Assembly (NCBI GenBank): GCA_000231825.2
Contig: JH720343.1
Span: forward strand, 543,204 to 607,203
Length of the DNA: 64,000 nucleotides
Reading direction: 5' to 3'
Origin: Tetrahymena elliotti 4EA
Taxonomy: Eukaryota; Ciliophora; Oligohymenophorea; Hymenostomatida; Tetrahymenidae
Below are positions 11,960 through 24,900 of the stretch, one piece after another; the first letter of the stretch is position 1, and every line of letters begins with the position of its first letter. The notes beneath the pieces are model-generated. The model had not been told where the DNA came from, did not search any database, and worked only from the letters and a program-made list of their open reading frames with translations. Position numbers and translations under genes: made by a program.

Positions 11960-12240
11960 CATAGAAGGAGAATAGATAAGTATGTAGAAACAATAATACT
12001 GAATAGCTCTAAGGTATTATAAAAATTTATAGTGAAAAAAGAAATAAAAGGAGATATTAAATTTTTTAGAATCTTTTTATTATTTAAATTTTCAATTGGC
12101 AATAAAGATTTTGATTACAGAGCACAGTTTTGAAATTAAACTATTCTTTGAGAGAATGAGGAATATGTTAGATATCTCCTTTCTCATGAAGCTTGCTTTA
12201 TAATTTCAGCTCTTAACCTCCTCATTAATTTGAGATTCAA
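11960..12240. repeat. Diverged copy of 8120-8390
   Basis: Shared blocks include AACAATAATACTG, then ATTTTTTAGAATC, GGCAATAAA and CTCTTTGAGAGAA or TTCTTTGAGAGAA in the same order. In both places the block sits downstream of the (intact or decayed) minus-strand gene, marking the extent of the duplicated locus. Confidence 0.75.
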
Positions 12241-12579
12241 AGCCATTGAAGTATAAAACTCAGTAAAAGAGAAGTTTATGCAAAAAACCCACAAATGAAA
12301 AAGGGTTACTATTTTTTATGAAAATTCATATATTATCATAATGAATTGAATAAATATTTGTTTATTTTAGAATTAAGAAAAAAAAGAAAAGAAATAATGT
12401 AGGTTTCAAATTAACTTAAATAAAGAAAATTTTCTAATATTTTTTTGTTTAATCAAAATAAAAATTCAAAACAAAAATAGAATTTTTAAAATTGCTGAAT
12501 TGAATTGTTTAAATTATATTTGATTTATTAATTTTTTATAAGGAAATGTTTATAGATGCTTTTATAAGCATTTATTAGT

Positions 12580-13150
12580 TGGCAATACCCAACTATGCTC
12601 AATAAACTGGTTCTAATCTTGATCCAAATTATTGTTTCTTGGTTGTGGATTTTCTTCAAAAAATTGTTTACTTTTCTAAGAATTATGTATTCTTATGTTA
12701 TTTTGAATTTTTTCTTGGCAAAATTTTGAAGTAAGATTGACATTTTCCCTTAACTTAACCATAAGAAAACTTATTTATAAGGCTTGGAATGTTTTTTTTA
12801 AACTATTACTCAGTTATGAGAGATTTGAACACCCAATTCCAATTTGTATATTTATCTTATTCCTAAATATTTAGTAATATTTAGGCTAATCAGACTTACC
12901 GCTACCCACTTTATAAAGTTTCTTTAAGAAATCTTAATATTTTTAAAAGGTTAAAATTTTACATCAATTGACTGCCCTATAAGATATTTTCTATCATCAT
13001 AAATTTTTCCATCTTTTACTCTTGAAAACTTCAAAAAATTTTTTTCATCATTGTTTTAGCCTCTTCATGATTTTCATAGCAGTCTTTTTTTTCTATTAGA
13101 CCCATAAAAATGTTTAGTAATTTTTGCCCAAAATTTTGCCTTATTTATTA
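12580..13150 (-). pseudogene. Decayed copy of the 9158-10489 gene
   Basis: On the minus strand this region matches about 9600-10160. Shared landmarks are CATAAGAAAACTTATTTAT (9798 and 12761), GATCCAAATT near 9650 and 12621, and the segment around TTAAGCCCATA or TAGACCCATA. Frame is repeatedly interrupted by indels and TGA, and neither the start nor the C-terminus is present. The order of matching blocks, including downstream flank at 11960-12240, is the same as in the intact locus, so it is a truncated local duplicate. Confidence 0.8.
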
Positions 13151-13439
13151 TTCATAGAAAGTATTATTTGATGCTCTTCTATAAAAATTAAAAATTTTAA
13201 AAGTAAAAATTCCTTTTTAATATATGAGGAGGAAGCTTGAATTTAGTGTGTGCATTATTCATATTTTAAAATAATTTAAGTTTTAATTCACTTTGGTATT
13301 TTCTATAAAAGTAATTATTTTTATAGATTAAGTTGTTGGTTTTTACCAAGTTCTTAAGAGTGAGCTCAATTGAGGGTGGTTCCATCATCTTGAATTTACT
13401 GAAATTTTTTTTAATGGATATTAGTAGATATTATTGCAA

Positions 13440-13690
13440 TAATCAACCATATTTAAGATAATCAAATTTATTCTATTACATTTGGCAATATTAAAAATTT
13501 TCAATGGAAATTCTTTTTCTGAACTTTCTCAATAATCAGCTATATTTAAAACAATTAAACTGTGTTCTATTACATTTGGCAATATTAAAAATATTTAAAA
13601 GGAAATTTTCCAAAAAATCATACATATTTAAAACATTTAAATTGTTATTAACTGACAAAATTAAAAAATCTCTGAAAAATCAATAATATT
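13440..13690. repeat. Imperfect tandem repeat, period about 94 nt
   Basis: TTCTATTACATTTGGCAATA occurs at 13471 and 13565, each preceded by a CATATTTAAGATAATC-like or TATATTTAAAACAATT-like block. A third, weaker unit begins near 13620 (ACATATTTAAAACATTT). No coding meaning is apparent. Confidence 0.7.
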
Positions 13691-15453
13691 TGTAGAGTAA
13701 TTGAATTTTATTTTTTCTGACATTATTATTAAAAGCTTTGAAATGAAATTTCTTTTCATAAATTTTCAATACTCTAAAAATCAGCATTAATTCAATATTT
13801 ATTTATCTTCATTAATTAAAAAACTCAAAGAATATTATATGATTATATGTCTCAATGTTAATCTATCTTATTGGAGTTGCAAAAATGATAACATTTTTTT
13901 ATAATTTAATAAGATTTTTTTTTTTGAAAAATTGATAAAAAAATGAGGAACATATTTAAAATATGTATAAATTGTATTTTTTATGTCGTAATTAATGAAA
14001 TTTCAGAATAGAAATTAATAAATAATGCATATTACATTTATTTTTACAAAAAATTGATCATAATAAATCTTGAAATTTAATTAGTAATTAGAAACACGAA
14101 TAGTTAGAATAGACATGAAGAATAAATAAATTTCAAGTAATTAAAAAAGCTATCAATTTTTTTATATTTTTCTTCATGTTTTTTATCAGTTTAATGCAAA
14201 AATAAGTGTAAGATAATCAAATTAATTTCTATTTTTATTTACCGATTTCACTTTTTTAAAGTACTCAAAAACTCAAAGAAGAGTTAAAAAATTTGAAAAT
14301 TTAATTTTTAGGAGTTTTTAGTAGATATATTCCATAATGTATAATTAACTAATTTATTGCCATGTATTTTTCATAATTACTCTAAATATAATTAATATTT
14401 GCAGATTACTTGTCTTAAAATCATCTTTTTTAATATTTATTTCTCATCAAAAAGTTGTTTTATTTATTTCAATATAAATAAATTTTTTGTCTATTTGATT
14501 AAAAGATATTTTAAATACATGAATTACTTAATAAAACTTCCAAAGATAACCTATGTAAAGACTTCTTTTTTTCAATTAAAAAGTCTGTGATATCCTTTGA
14601 ACACTTATACAGCTTAACATATTTATTTATTTATTATTTTCTTGAAACATCCATAAAATACAAACTTGATCACATACATTTGCGATTCATCATAGCACAT
14701 AATTTATTCCATACTTTTTGGAATAAAAAAGTATCATTCTTCTATATTTTGTCAGAAATAAGTTTTTTCAGTAAAGACAAATAGAGTATTTTATCAAAAA
14801 AAATTTATACCCTTAAAAAGTATCTAACTTTCTATTTTAAATAATCTTTTTGATTTTAACACAATACATTAATTTCCTATAATTTAGAGTAAATTTTAGT
14901 TTAATAATGAAAAAAAACTATTATTTATCTGCTTACTATCTTCAATAGTGTTAAAAGTTTTATTTTATAATCTTATTAATTTTTGTAAAGTTAATTTTTA
15001 AACCAATATCATTGACTATTAATTAAATAAATTAAGTTTTTAAATAAAATTAGTCTTTATAATTATTATTATTGCTATTTTCAATCCAGTTTTTACCACA
15101 ATGAGTAGTAACAGTACTAAATAAGAATGAAAGAATGAAGATTACCATTATATTGAAAGCATGGAGAGAGAAAAGTTAAATCAATAAAAAACTTCTTCTC
15201 CTTATTTATAACTAAGTTATACTGAAGAAAATTTTAAAATGAGATGAAATACAATTTGATTTATTTTCTTCTTGCTTGTAATTTTATTTAGATAAGATAG
15301 ATAAATGATTCTAAAATATGATTAATAAATAAATAAAAACGAAAAAACTCCTGCTTGATTTTATGTTTTAAGAATTAATTTGCAGAAAAATTATTCATAA
15401 TATTTATTTAGTTAAAATAATTACAAAGAAAAGCAAAAAAAATATACTTAGGT

Positions 15454-17585
15454 ATGTCAAGATAAATTGGAAATTACGTCTGGGATAACTCCGGTTTCCT
15501 TGGAGAAGGCTCCTTCGGTAAAGTATTCAAAGGAAAAGATATTAAAACAGGTGAGCTTGTTGCTATAAAGTGCATGGATATGTCATAATTCACTGATTAG
15601 TTTATGAAGGAGTCCCTTGAAAACGAAATTGGAGTTATGAAGATTTTACACTCCAATAATGTAGTTAGAATGCTTCACTGCGAATAAGATAAAGTAATTT
15701 ATAAACTTTCATTCTTGTAACTAATTATACTAACTATTCCTTAATTCGTTAGTATTGAAACCATTATCTTTCCCCCCTATCTTTGCTTTATTTATTTGAT
15801 TTTCATTTTCATTGTGCCTCAGCAGATCAAAATGATTAAAGAACAATGATCAAAAATTTTAAAAACTAAATTCTATTTACCTTTATTGACTTTTTATTTA
15901 ACAAATATTACAGAAAACAACCTACATCATTTTAGAACTTTGTCCTGATGGTGATTTACGTAAATTCATCCACTCAAATGGAGGACATCTTAATGAAAAT
16001 CTCTCTTTGGAAATCTTAAATCAATTGATGATTGGTTTTAAAGAGTTAGTAGATCATGGATTCATCCACAGAGATATTAAGCCTGAAAACACCCTCATCA
16101 AGAATAAGGTCTACAAGGTCGCTGATTTCGGTTTTGCTTGCAAGGCTGATATTTCTGGTAAGAAAGTGATGAAAGAATGTGTAGGTACTCCTTTATACAT
16201 GGCTCCTTAACTTCTCGAGAATACTCCCTATACTTCTAAATCTGATTTATGGAGTATCGGTATGATGTTCTATGAAATGCTCTTTGGCAAAACGTAAGAA
16301 ATTTAGATCAATTTACAAAGATTTTATAAAATATTTTCCAATCAGATTTTGAATTTTTAAAATCAGCTCTTTCATCAAAAACTAACCAACTAGTTGATAA
16401 TATAAGTTAAACAAGTAGAAATTAATTAGCAATATCCTTAAATATAAAGCAAGCAATCAATTAATTAGTTAGTTAGTTAGTTATTTAGATATTTAGATTA
16501 AATTAAAAAAAATTATCAAAAATATAAAGTAATAATTATTAAATTAACTAAATAGCCCTTGGCCTGCTAGAGACGTTAACAGTTACTTACGTAACATGAA
16601 GACTAGTCCTTTGAGATTCCCATATGATAAGCCTATAGGTAAAAATACAAAGGATTTCATCACAAGATGTCTTACCTTAAACGAAAAGTAGCGTATCAGT
16701 TGGGAAGAAGTTTTCTCACATCCTATTTTGCAATCAATTTGTGGTAAATAAGAAGGTCCCAAATTCGATTTCGATGAAAAAGCTAAGTAAATTGTTAGAA
16801 ATATGCAACAAATTGTATAAACTAGAAACTTGAACACTGAATAAATCTTTTACAAATTCGGTGCTGATACCTAAGGATCTCTTAGTCCTTAAGCATTCCA
16901 TTTGCTCTTGTAGAATATTGATCCTCGTATTACTTACTATGAATCTGAGCATCTTTTTAAGACTGTAGATATCTCAAAGGATGGTAAAATTACACTTGAA
17001 GAATTCAAGGCTATCTTCAACGAATGGGATTTCAGTGATATTAATGATGTTGGTGCACAAGTTATTGTTGACCTCAAAGAAATTATTAAGCACAACAAGC
17101 TCTCTCTTAAGCAAATCTTCTAAAACTTTGATAAGGATAAATAAGGTACTTTAGATTTGCAAGAGTTCTAAAAGCTCATCCGTGTTGTTGCTCCTCGTTT
17201 GAAAGATTATGAAATTGTTCCAGTTTTCAAGAAATTCGATACAAACGGAGATAATTAGGTTTCTTTTGAGGAATTCTACAGAGTTTTAGCTTATGGAATT
17301 GAAGAATAAGATTCTAAATTCAATCCTACTTAAGAAAAAGGTAAAAAGCTTATTGGAGAACTTAAGCGTATCATTAAGAACCATAACTTAAACTTGAAGC
17401 AAATCTTCAATAACTTCGATAAGAGCAAAGATGGAAAGCTTAACTTAGAAGAGTTCACTAAACTTGTTCTTGTTATTGATAAGAATCTCCCAAATGCTGA
17501 AATTAAGGTTATTTTTGATTTATTCAATGCAGATGGAGATAATGAAATCACTTTTGATGAATTTTCTACTACTTTAGCTGTTTGA
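15454..17585 (+). CDS. Calcium-dependent protein kinase (CDPK-like) with six EF-hand positions
   Basis: Three exons (15454-15693, 15914-16293, 16556-17585) give 549 residues with phases 0 and 2 closing. The Ser/Thr kinase has the glycine loop GEGSFGKV, VAIK lysine (Lys39), IHRDIKPEN (Asp134), DFG (151-153) and GTPLYMAP. The APE glutamate is Gln. The C-terminal half carries three pairs of EF-hand-like sites. The first pair has a degenerate loop (GADTQGSLSPQA) then DISKDGKITLEE; pair two DKDKQGTLDLQE and DTNGDNQVSFEE; pair three DKSKDGKLNLEE and NADGDNEITFDE. Classic CDPKs have four EF-hands in two pairs, so the extra pair is unusual. Expected role: Ca2+-triggered phosphorylation of Ser/Thr, probably soluble. 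A (TTAG)n microsatellite lies in intron 2. Confidence 0.88.
16449..16496. repeat. TTAG microsatellite in kinase intron 2
   Basis: About five TTAG units (ATTAGTTAGTTAGTTAGTTA) followed by degenerate TTTAGATATTTAG lie within the second intron of the Ca2+-dependent kinase gene. Confidence 0.7.
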
Positions 17586-18977
17586 TTTTCTTTATTAAAA
17601 ATTAATAATAAAAGGAATTATTGATTTTATTTTTATTTGCATATTTTCTAAATATTTTGCGTATTAAAATTATTATTTTTTTATCAAGATATCTTATTCG
17701 ATCAGATCATCTAATGAAAGTGTTAATTTTTTATTTTTAGAAAATTAATTTCTGCTTCATAAAATCTTCCCTTTCGATTTTTAAATTATGTAATAAAAAA
17801 TTTTGTATGATCAGTTTTAATTTAAACTGAAATTAATTACAAAATATTTTGTATTTATTTAAATATTTTATTGTTTTTTCGGCATTTTTTAAATGAGAGC
17901 ATTTTTATTGTTTGGAAAACAAAAATAACAGCTTGATTATTTCAGAATATAATAAAAAAGAAAAATTAATATAATTAAAAATACAAATTACGTGGATGGT
18001 TAGAAATGTTATATTACTGTATTTTTAATCGTTTAACATACAAAATAAATGTTCAAGTATCATATTTACTGTTAAAAATTATAAATTTAATATTACTAAT
18101 TAAAAAATAATTTACTAGATGTATTTAAATTAGTTCAATTTCTGAGGTCATTTGTCATTTATTATATCTAAATATTTTTTTAACTTGACAATAATTAGAT
18201 GTTAAATTACTACTTTATTATTTTTTCACATAATTAAGGTTTCTTTCTTTTATAATATTAAATTTACATAATTAAAAATACATCAATCACTTCCGCTTAG
18301 ACTTGATAAACATTATAAATAAACAAGACACTAATGCTTTGAAATGATCACTTATTTGAGCTAATAGCCATTTCAAAAAAGATTTTCTTTTTTTATTTCA
18401 AAGTAGCCATTACTTTTATTATTAATTATTTAAATATTATTAATAAAATTGAGTTTGTGAAATTAACCATTAATTTTTATAAAATAATAGTATCTTATGG
18501 ATTACATTAAATAAATTTTTTACCAAAATAATTGATATTTAATAATAATAAAAGCTGTATTTTTGTATTTTAAATTAAAATAAGGTTACTTATTTTAAAA
18601 AAATAAATTTTATTTTTAGTAATTGCTTAAAAAAATTTGAATTTGAAATCTAATTTGAAAGATAAAAATATCGAAAATATTTACTCTTTAAATATTAATG
18701 GTTTTTTTTGTTTACATTTTTAAAAGGAATTATAGTACATGATAATTTATTAAAATTAGAAATAACCTCAAAAAAACCACTTATCAATAGCGGAAAAGTA
18801 GTTTATGAAATAATCAACCAATATAATATTAACTAAAAACAAAGGTTTATTATCATTAATTAGTGTATTTTAATCTCTAAAAAGATTAACTTTTATCTTG
18901 GATTTTACTTTCTATTTGTAAATTTAATATTGTAAAGAAGAAAATTTAAAAAAGAAATTTATCAACTGGAAGAGTAG
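17586..18977. other. Intergenic, about 1.4 kb
   Basis: Very AT-rich spacer between the kinase and the cyclase gene. No protein-like frame or RNA gene was recognised. Confidence 0.65.
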
Positions 18978-21900
18978 ATGATACAAAGTCTTTTGTAATA
19001 TTTAAATGAAGTATATGGAAAGCAAAAAAAGTATGGATTCAAGATCATCGAAACTGATAATAGCCAGGACACAGATAGATACGTATATATTTAGTTTTTG
19101 TGATTTTCATAGGGATAAACAAACTTGATAAAGCCAAATCTTCACTTATTTTCATCATAAAGAGTTTTTTGTCTCTTTGAAAAAAAAACTAAAATGAAAA
19201 GAATTAACTATTAAATATTAATTAGATAGAAATAGAGAATGGAGACTGCGTTAATGTAGTTGGATATAATTAAGGGTATAGATGCTTTAAAAATAATATC
19301 CACAGTTTTCAGGTGAGGTTATTTTATAGAATTTTTGTTAGTTAGTTTAGAAAATATTAATTTGCTAAATGCAAGACTAAAATACTCTCCATTTGTACGA
19401 AATGGAGTAAATACTAAAATTAACATCAAATTTCATAATATATAATAGTGGAGATAGCTTTTTTACAGTATCTATGGTTTTTTTACAAGAGTATAGAACA
19501 TATTTTTATGCATTACAATCCTGATTTGTATTTCGCTAGATGAAGAAAATCTTCCTACTGCATATGAATAGTACTATTTCTACTTTCACATCATTATGAA
19601 TAAATGCATCATATTCTTAAAAAGCAGTATGATGCATGAATATTATAGATCATTTTTTTTATTTATTTTAATTAATATAATTTCTATTTAGGAGTGAAAT
19701 CATTGTCTCACTTTGTCTACCTCTTCTGTTAGATATTTTAGTTATTCTTTTCAAGGAGGCTAATTACTATAGTAAATAAAGGAAATATGATATGTAAATA
19801 AACGACTCAAATGAATGCCAAAAGCTAGTTCGATTTAAAAATGCAAAATTTTCAAACTAAGAAAATATAGAAATTTTATAAAAAGTAAAATGGGGCAATT
19901 TATAAATAGGAGATATAATTTTTTTAAAAAGAGATGATTACTGTCCTGCTGATATACTCATTTTAGACATGTGGGATTAGAAATGTACCATTAAAACTTC
20001 TTTTATTGATGATTAATCAAAAGATACAATAAAATATGCACCTTTATTGACAACAAGTAAATAGAAATTTATTTATATTTTTAAAGTTTATTTGTTAAAA
20101 ATCTAAAATTAGACAATTTTCCTTAAATTTTTTGATTAAATTTAATTTCCTTCAAATAAATAGTTATAATTTACTACTTTTAAGATCATTTGCCAAACAA
20201 TATTTTGATATTAAACATTTAATCATTAATTGGAAAATAGTAAAAAACAGCTTTTATTTATTCCTTTTGATCAATTTTTTTGATTTAATTTACAAAATAC
20301 TTTCACAAGTAAAATTTGAATTCATAATCATTAATTAGACTCTAAAAAAATCTTGAGATTCATAAATTTCCCAACAAAAACTTTAAAGAAAGTTACTATT
20401 AGTTTTAATTTATTGTTTATGAAAAGTTTTTGTGAGTTTAATTAAAAAATACTTCTGCAGAAAAAAAGAACTAATTAATATTCAAAAATTTAAATTTAGA
20501 AATAAATAATTTACTAAAAAATAAAGAAACATGTAAAACTCATAAAAAAATTAATTTCTTTATAAAGGAAATAAGATTAGCTTCGAAATAGGAAATTGAA
20601 TAACATTTCTAGAAATTTTTTGAATAGTGTCTATAATAATTTTATCCTATTATTCTTCTAGATAATTTAATGAAAAATACAAAAATTAAATGATTTTTAT
20701 CTTACAATTTCGAATTGTTTACAATTTTAACAAGTTATTATATTATAATTAATTAAATTATTTATAGTATCAAAAGGTTCGTCAATTAAAGGTAATTTAT
20801 TGGAATATAGACGTATTTTAAGTGGGAGAATAGATGTCAAAAAAACTAATGATATTTATAATTTTAGGGGTTATTTAAGCTTAAAAAAAGATCCTATTAG
20901 CGAAAAATTTGGTCCCAATAATTTAATTTAAAAGTACTCATAAATAAAATTTACAGATTGGCTAGTTGGTATTGTAGTTTTGTGTGGAAATGATAGTTAT
21001 TCTTTCAGGTAATCTTCTTTTGATAAAAAAGAGAAAATGAGAAGAAATAGCTCATTTTTCAAAAGAAAATGGGATCTTTAGTCTGCTATTTAAATTTTGA
21101 TGATATGCTTTTTTAGTATTATTGTAATCATTTTACGTATTAGTATGGCTTGCTTTAAAAGCTTACAGTTCAAAGGTTAAATGATTCCAATAGCTATTGA
21201 TTTTGTTTTTACTTTCCCTCTTTATTATAGTATTGTAAATACTCTTAGCTTCATATTTTATACAATCACAAGCAACTATTTATTTAAAAATACAAAATTT
21301 GGCTAGAACTAAAATTTTAGCCTAAATTTTTTAAACTCATACAGTGAACTGACTTTAAGTAGTCATGTTATTTTAAATAATTTCAAAATACAAAATTCTA
21401 AAATAAAAAACGTATCCACCATATGTCTGAAAGACCGTTATTTCAAAATGAATGAAGAAAATTTTAGTAATTAAATAATTAAAAGTAATAACACAATCAC
21501 CCAAAAGAGATAATAAACTACTAAAAATGAAATTTCTGATGAAATTTCAATGCTTTAATCTCCTATCGGGAGCATATAGTAAAAATCTTATTCAAATAAA
21601 TTAAATTTGGGATCAAATTTCAGTACTACTGATACTTAATAATTAAATAATAAAAGAAAAAGAAGTTAAACAAATTTCAATCAAACTGGTTCTTCTCTAG
21701 CTGATGACTCTCCATAAAGTAGTATAAATGCTACCCAACCATCCAATGGGCACAATGCCCCCCTTTCTACATTTAAAAAACATTTTGTTAAAGAAAAAGA
21801 AAAATATCCATTAACAAAAATAGTAGAATTAGACAGTAAATCTGTTATCCCTTTAGAAAATGATAGCTAAAGGGACAGAGATGAAGCTTTAAATGAAATG

Positions 21901-24900
21901 ATAAGTAAAAACGGATCAAAAAATGAAATGAGGTCAAATAAAAGTAATCATATAAAAAGCTTTAACAAAACAGATACTCTGATAGAATTTGAAGAGTAAA
22001 GTAACTTTTAAACATTTGCAGAGAATTTTGATGCTGAGGATGCTGTTACAGTGAAAAAAAAGATGGACTAACACTCTACAAAAAAAAGCGTTTCTATTAC
22101 TTAATTAAATATTACTGAAAATAATAACACTTAATATGATCATTAAAATACAAGCTATTCTCAAAGAAAAATTATGGAATAAGATACAACAACATAAAAT
22201 AATATTTCTTAAAGACATTTATTGCATGAAGCAGATTAAACATTTAACAAAATAACACCTCCTCTATCATAAAATAATAGTCCTAAGATTTAAAAATTAT
22301 CAAAGTAACAATCTTTATAAAATTCTTAGACACCATTTTCCAATTCTAAAATTATCCATGATCACTCAGAAATTGAAACTATGACTTTTATGAAAGGTAG
22401 TTTTGCCCCTGTATCAGCAGTATAGAACTATAATCAGCTTTTTAAAGCTAGAAGTGGTAGTTAATGTGATTCTTCTTTAGTTTAAAGGAATTCATCAATA
22501 AAAGAAAATACATAAAGAAATCATATGCTCTTTAGCTTTGACATTTAAAACTTCCCAGATAAAGATAAAGAAACTCTTAAAAAATAAGAGTAAAAATCAC
22601 CTTAAAAAATATTGTACAATTAGCCACCTCCTTTATATAGCGGCTCAAGCAACGTTTCTTTCTTTTCATAATCTCCTAGATGGAAGTATCCATCAATTGT
22701 CATGTAAAATGGTGCTAATGCAAATTAAAATAAAAATGTTAATATTAAAGAATATTAACATGATATTTTTTAAAACAATACAGAACAAAGCTAGTAAGTT
22801 AATTTAGAGCTATCTCAAAGCCAATAAACCATTTAAATAGAAGATAAAAAGCTTAATATAAAGAGTGATTTTGATGAAAACATATTAAATAATCATTACA
22901 CCCAAAAAAATCATCACTATTTTGCACCAAACCAATTCAAAACAAATTAAACAGGATAAGCCTTAAAAAAATCTTTGATAGATAATTTTTTAGAAATAGA
23001 AATAAGATCCGAAAGCAGTGAAGGTGATAGTGATAGCGATAATTAAGATATTATTTATTAATAATTTACATACGAAGATTATAGTAAAAATTATCCATAC
23101 AACGAACCATCATATAACAACTTAATTACTAAGCAATTTAACTCTTCTGCTATCGAACCCACAGAAAAAAGTTTCAGAAAAACAGATGAAAATAACGAAA
23201 TTCTCAAAAATAATTCACCAAAACATAGAAGAAATAGCGAACATAAAACAAGTTTATGCCAAAGGTATTTTTTATATTCTATTTCTCAAAAAAATAAATT
23301 AAATTTCTTTAGTGTTTTGATAACAAATTAAGTATCAAAATTTATTTTTAATTTATAAAAAAGAATTAAAGATGTTTCTTCAGATGAAAAAGACTCTTAA
23401 ATCAGCAAATTAAAAACAGTTAATGAAAATATTGAAAATTTAAATTTACTTTCAAGCGAAATACAATCAACAAATGCTCATACAAAAGTTGAGAAGATAC
23501 TAGATGATTTATAAATATAAAATTCACATTAAATACAAAATTCAGAGATTTAACAAAGTGAATACTAAGATGAAAATGTTAAAAGCAAGAATTCATTATA
23601 TTATTCAGATTAAAAGTTTATCAGATTGAAGAAAAAAAAAAGTTTTACTAACGAAATCAAAGCTTCATCAATAAAGGAAGAAAGTGAAAATGAAATCTCA
23701 GCTTTTTAACAAAATTAAGATTTCGATAACTCCAAAAATGTAATCTTTCACTCTGGAGAATAAACAAATTAGTCTAAAATAGCAATGATGAGAGGAATAA
23801 CAGTTAATCCTCTTGTTTAAAGATTCAAGCAAACAAACAATACAATAACAGAGGATCTTAATAGTGCAGAATCTCTCTAAAAGAGACTCTCTGTATCAAG
23901 TAATCTACCTTCGACTAATGGAATATTTTAAAAGTAGGAATCTAATCGTAACGGAATGAGAAAATCAAACAATCCATGTTTTGAAAATTCATAAGGATTC
24001 ACAAAAAGTTTAAATGATAAAAGTAAGAGTACTAAAGATTTATTATTGGCAATGACTGTATGTCATGAGACAAAAACAAAAGGAGATAGATTAAAATAAG
24101 GCTAGAGTTTGAGTTAAATTCATTTTGATGAAGACACATAGTATATTTTAGATTTTGCAAAAAACCACAGCTTTAATTTTGAGTGCTCATGCTTTATATA
24201 GGACTAAAATTATTATATTATTAAGACCGATGAAGGTTAAGAAAAATTTTAGATTGTTTAAAGATTCTCTTGTCTATCAAATAAGAAATTGATTACAATA
24301 ATACAAAACAAATAAGATTATTTCATGTATATTAAGGACTATGAAAATAGTTTTCCTGATTATCTAGTCAATACTGTTTCAAATGAAAAAAAGTAAAAGC
24401 TAGAAAACCTTGTCTCTAAAATAGTTAGATAGGGAGAGAAAATTATTTTCTATAGCAAAATTAATTTAACAGAAGCTCAAGCTTTAGATTTAAATAATAC
24501 TCTAAGATTGGAAACTTCACAAGAAAATATTTAAAAAATTTATTAAAAACTTATTTAATCTAAAATTGATGAGCCGAATGAGATCTAAATGCTTGGATTT
24601 ATTGGTAATTTTAATTAGTTTTCATTAAAGAAATTTATTCATTTTTATTCATGTTTTATAAATTATAGGGCTTCAGGAAGAAAATGATATGCTTATTCAA
24701 GATATGATTAAAGAACTACGTGGATATGGATAAAAAATTTGGGTTCTTACATCTGATTCTTTGTAGAACACTCTAGAGAGTTGTTATAACTATTCTGTTT
24801 TGTAAGATAAAGGGATGGAAGTAGTTGATTTTTCTTCGTCTAACTTTGATGAATTATTTTACAAGACAAGAAACCATTTGTAAAATTTAAAAAAAATACT

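Larger units (their letters stand above)
10490..15453. other. Long gene-free stretch, about 5 kb
   Basis: AT-rich with no intact gene found. It holds a decayed duplicate of the neighbouring gene (about 12580-13150) with its flank (11960-12240) and a tandem repeat (13440-13690). A possible coding remnant at about 11640-11800 reads NYLLEENEVLKKNLQLKKV and ends at TGA near 11801; it could be the tail of a lost gene. ORFs at 10795, 13504, 14399 and 14587 have low-complexity compositions and look like chance. Confidence 0.6.

Noticed and set aside
10795..14784. Short standard-code ORFs at 10795, 13504, 14399 and 14587
   Set aside because: Low-complexity Lys/Asn/Ile/Phe composition with no motif; 13504 falls in a tandem repeat. 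Expected by chance in this base composition.
20132..20338. 68-codon open frame inside the cyclase gene
   Set aside because: It lies wholly within an intron whose removal joins the ATPase-like domain in frame, and its composition is AT-driven hydrophobic.
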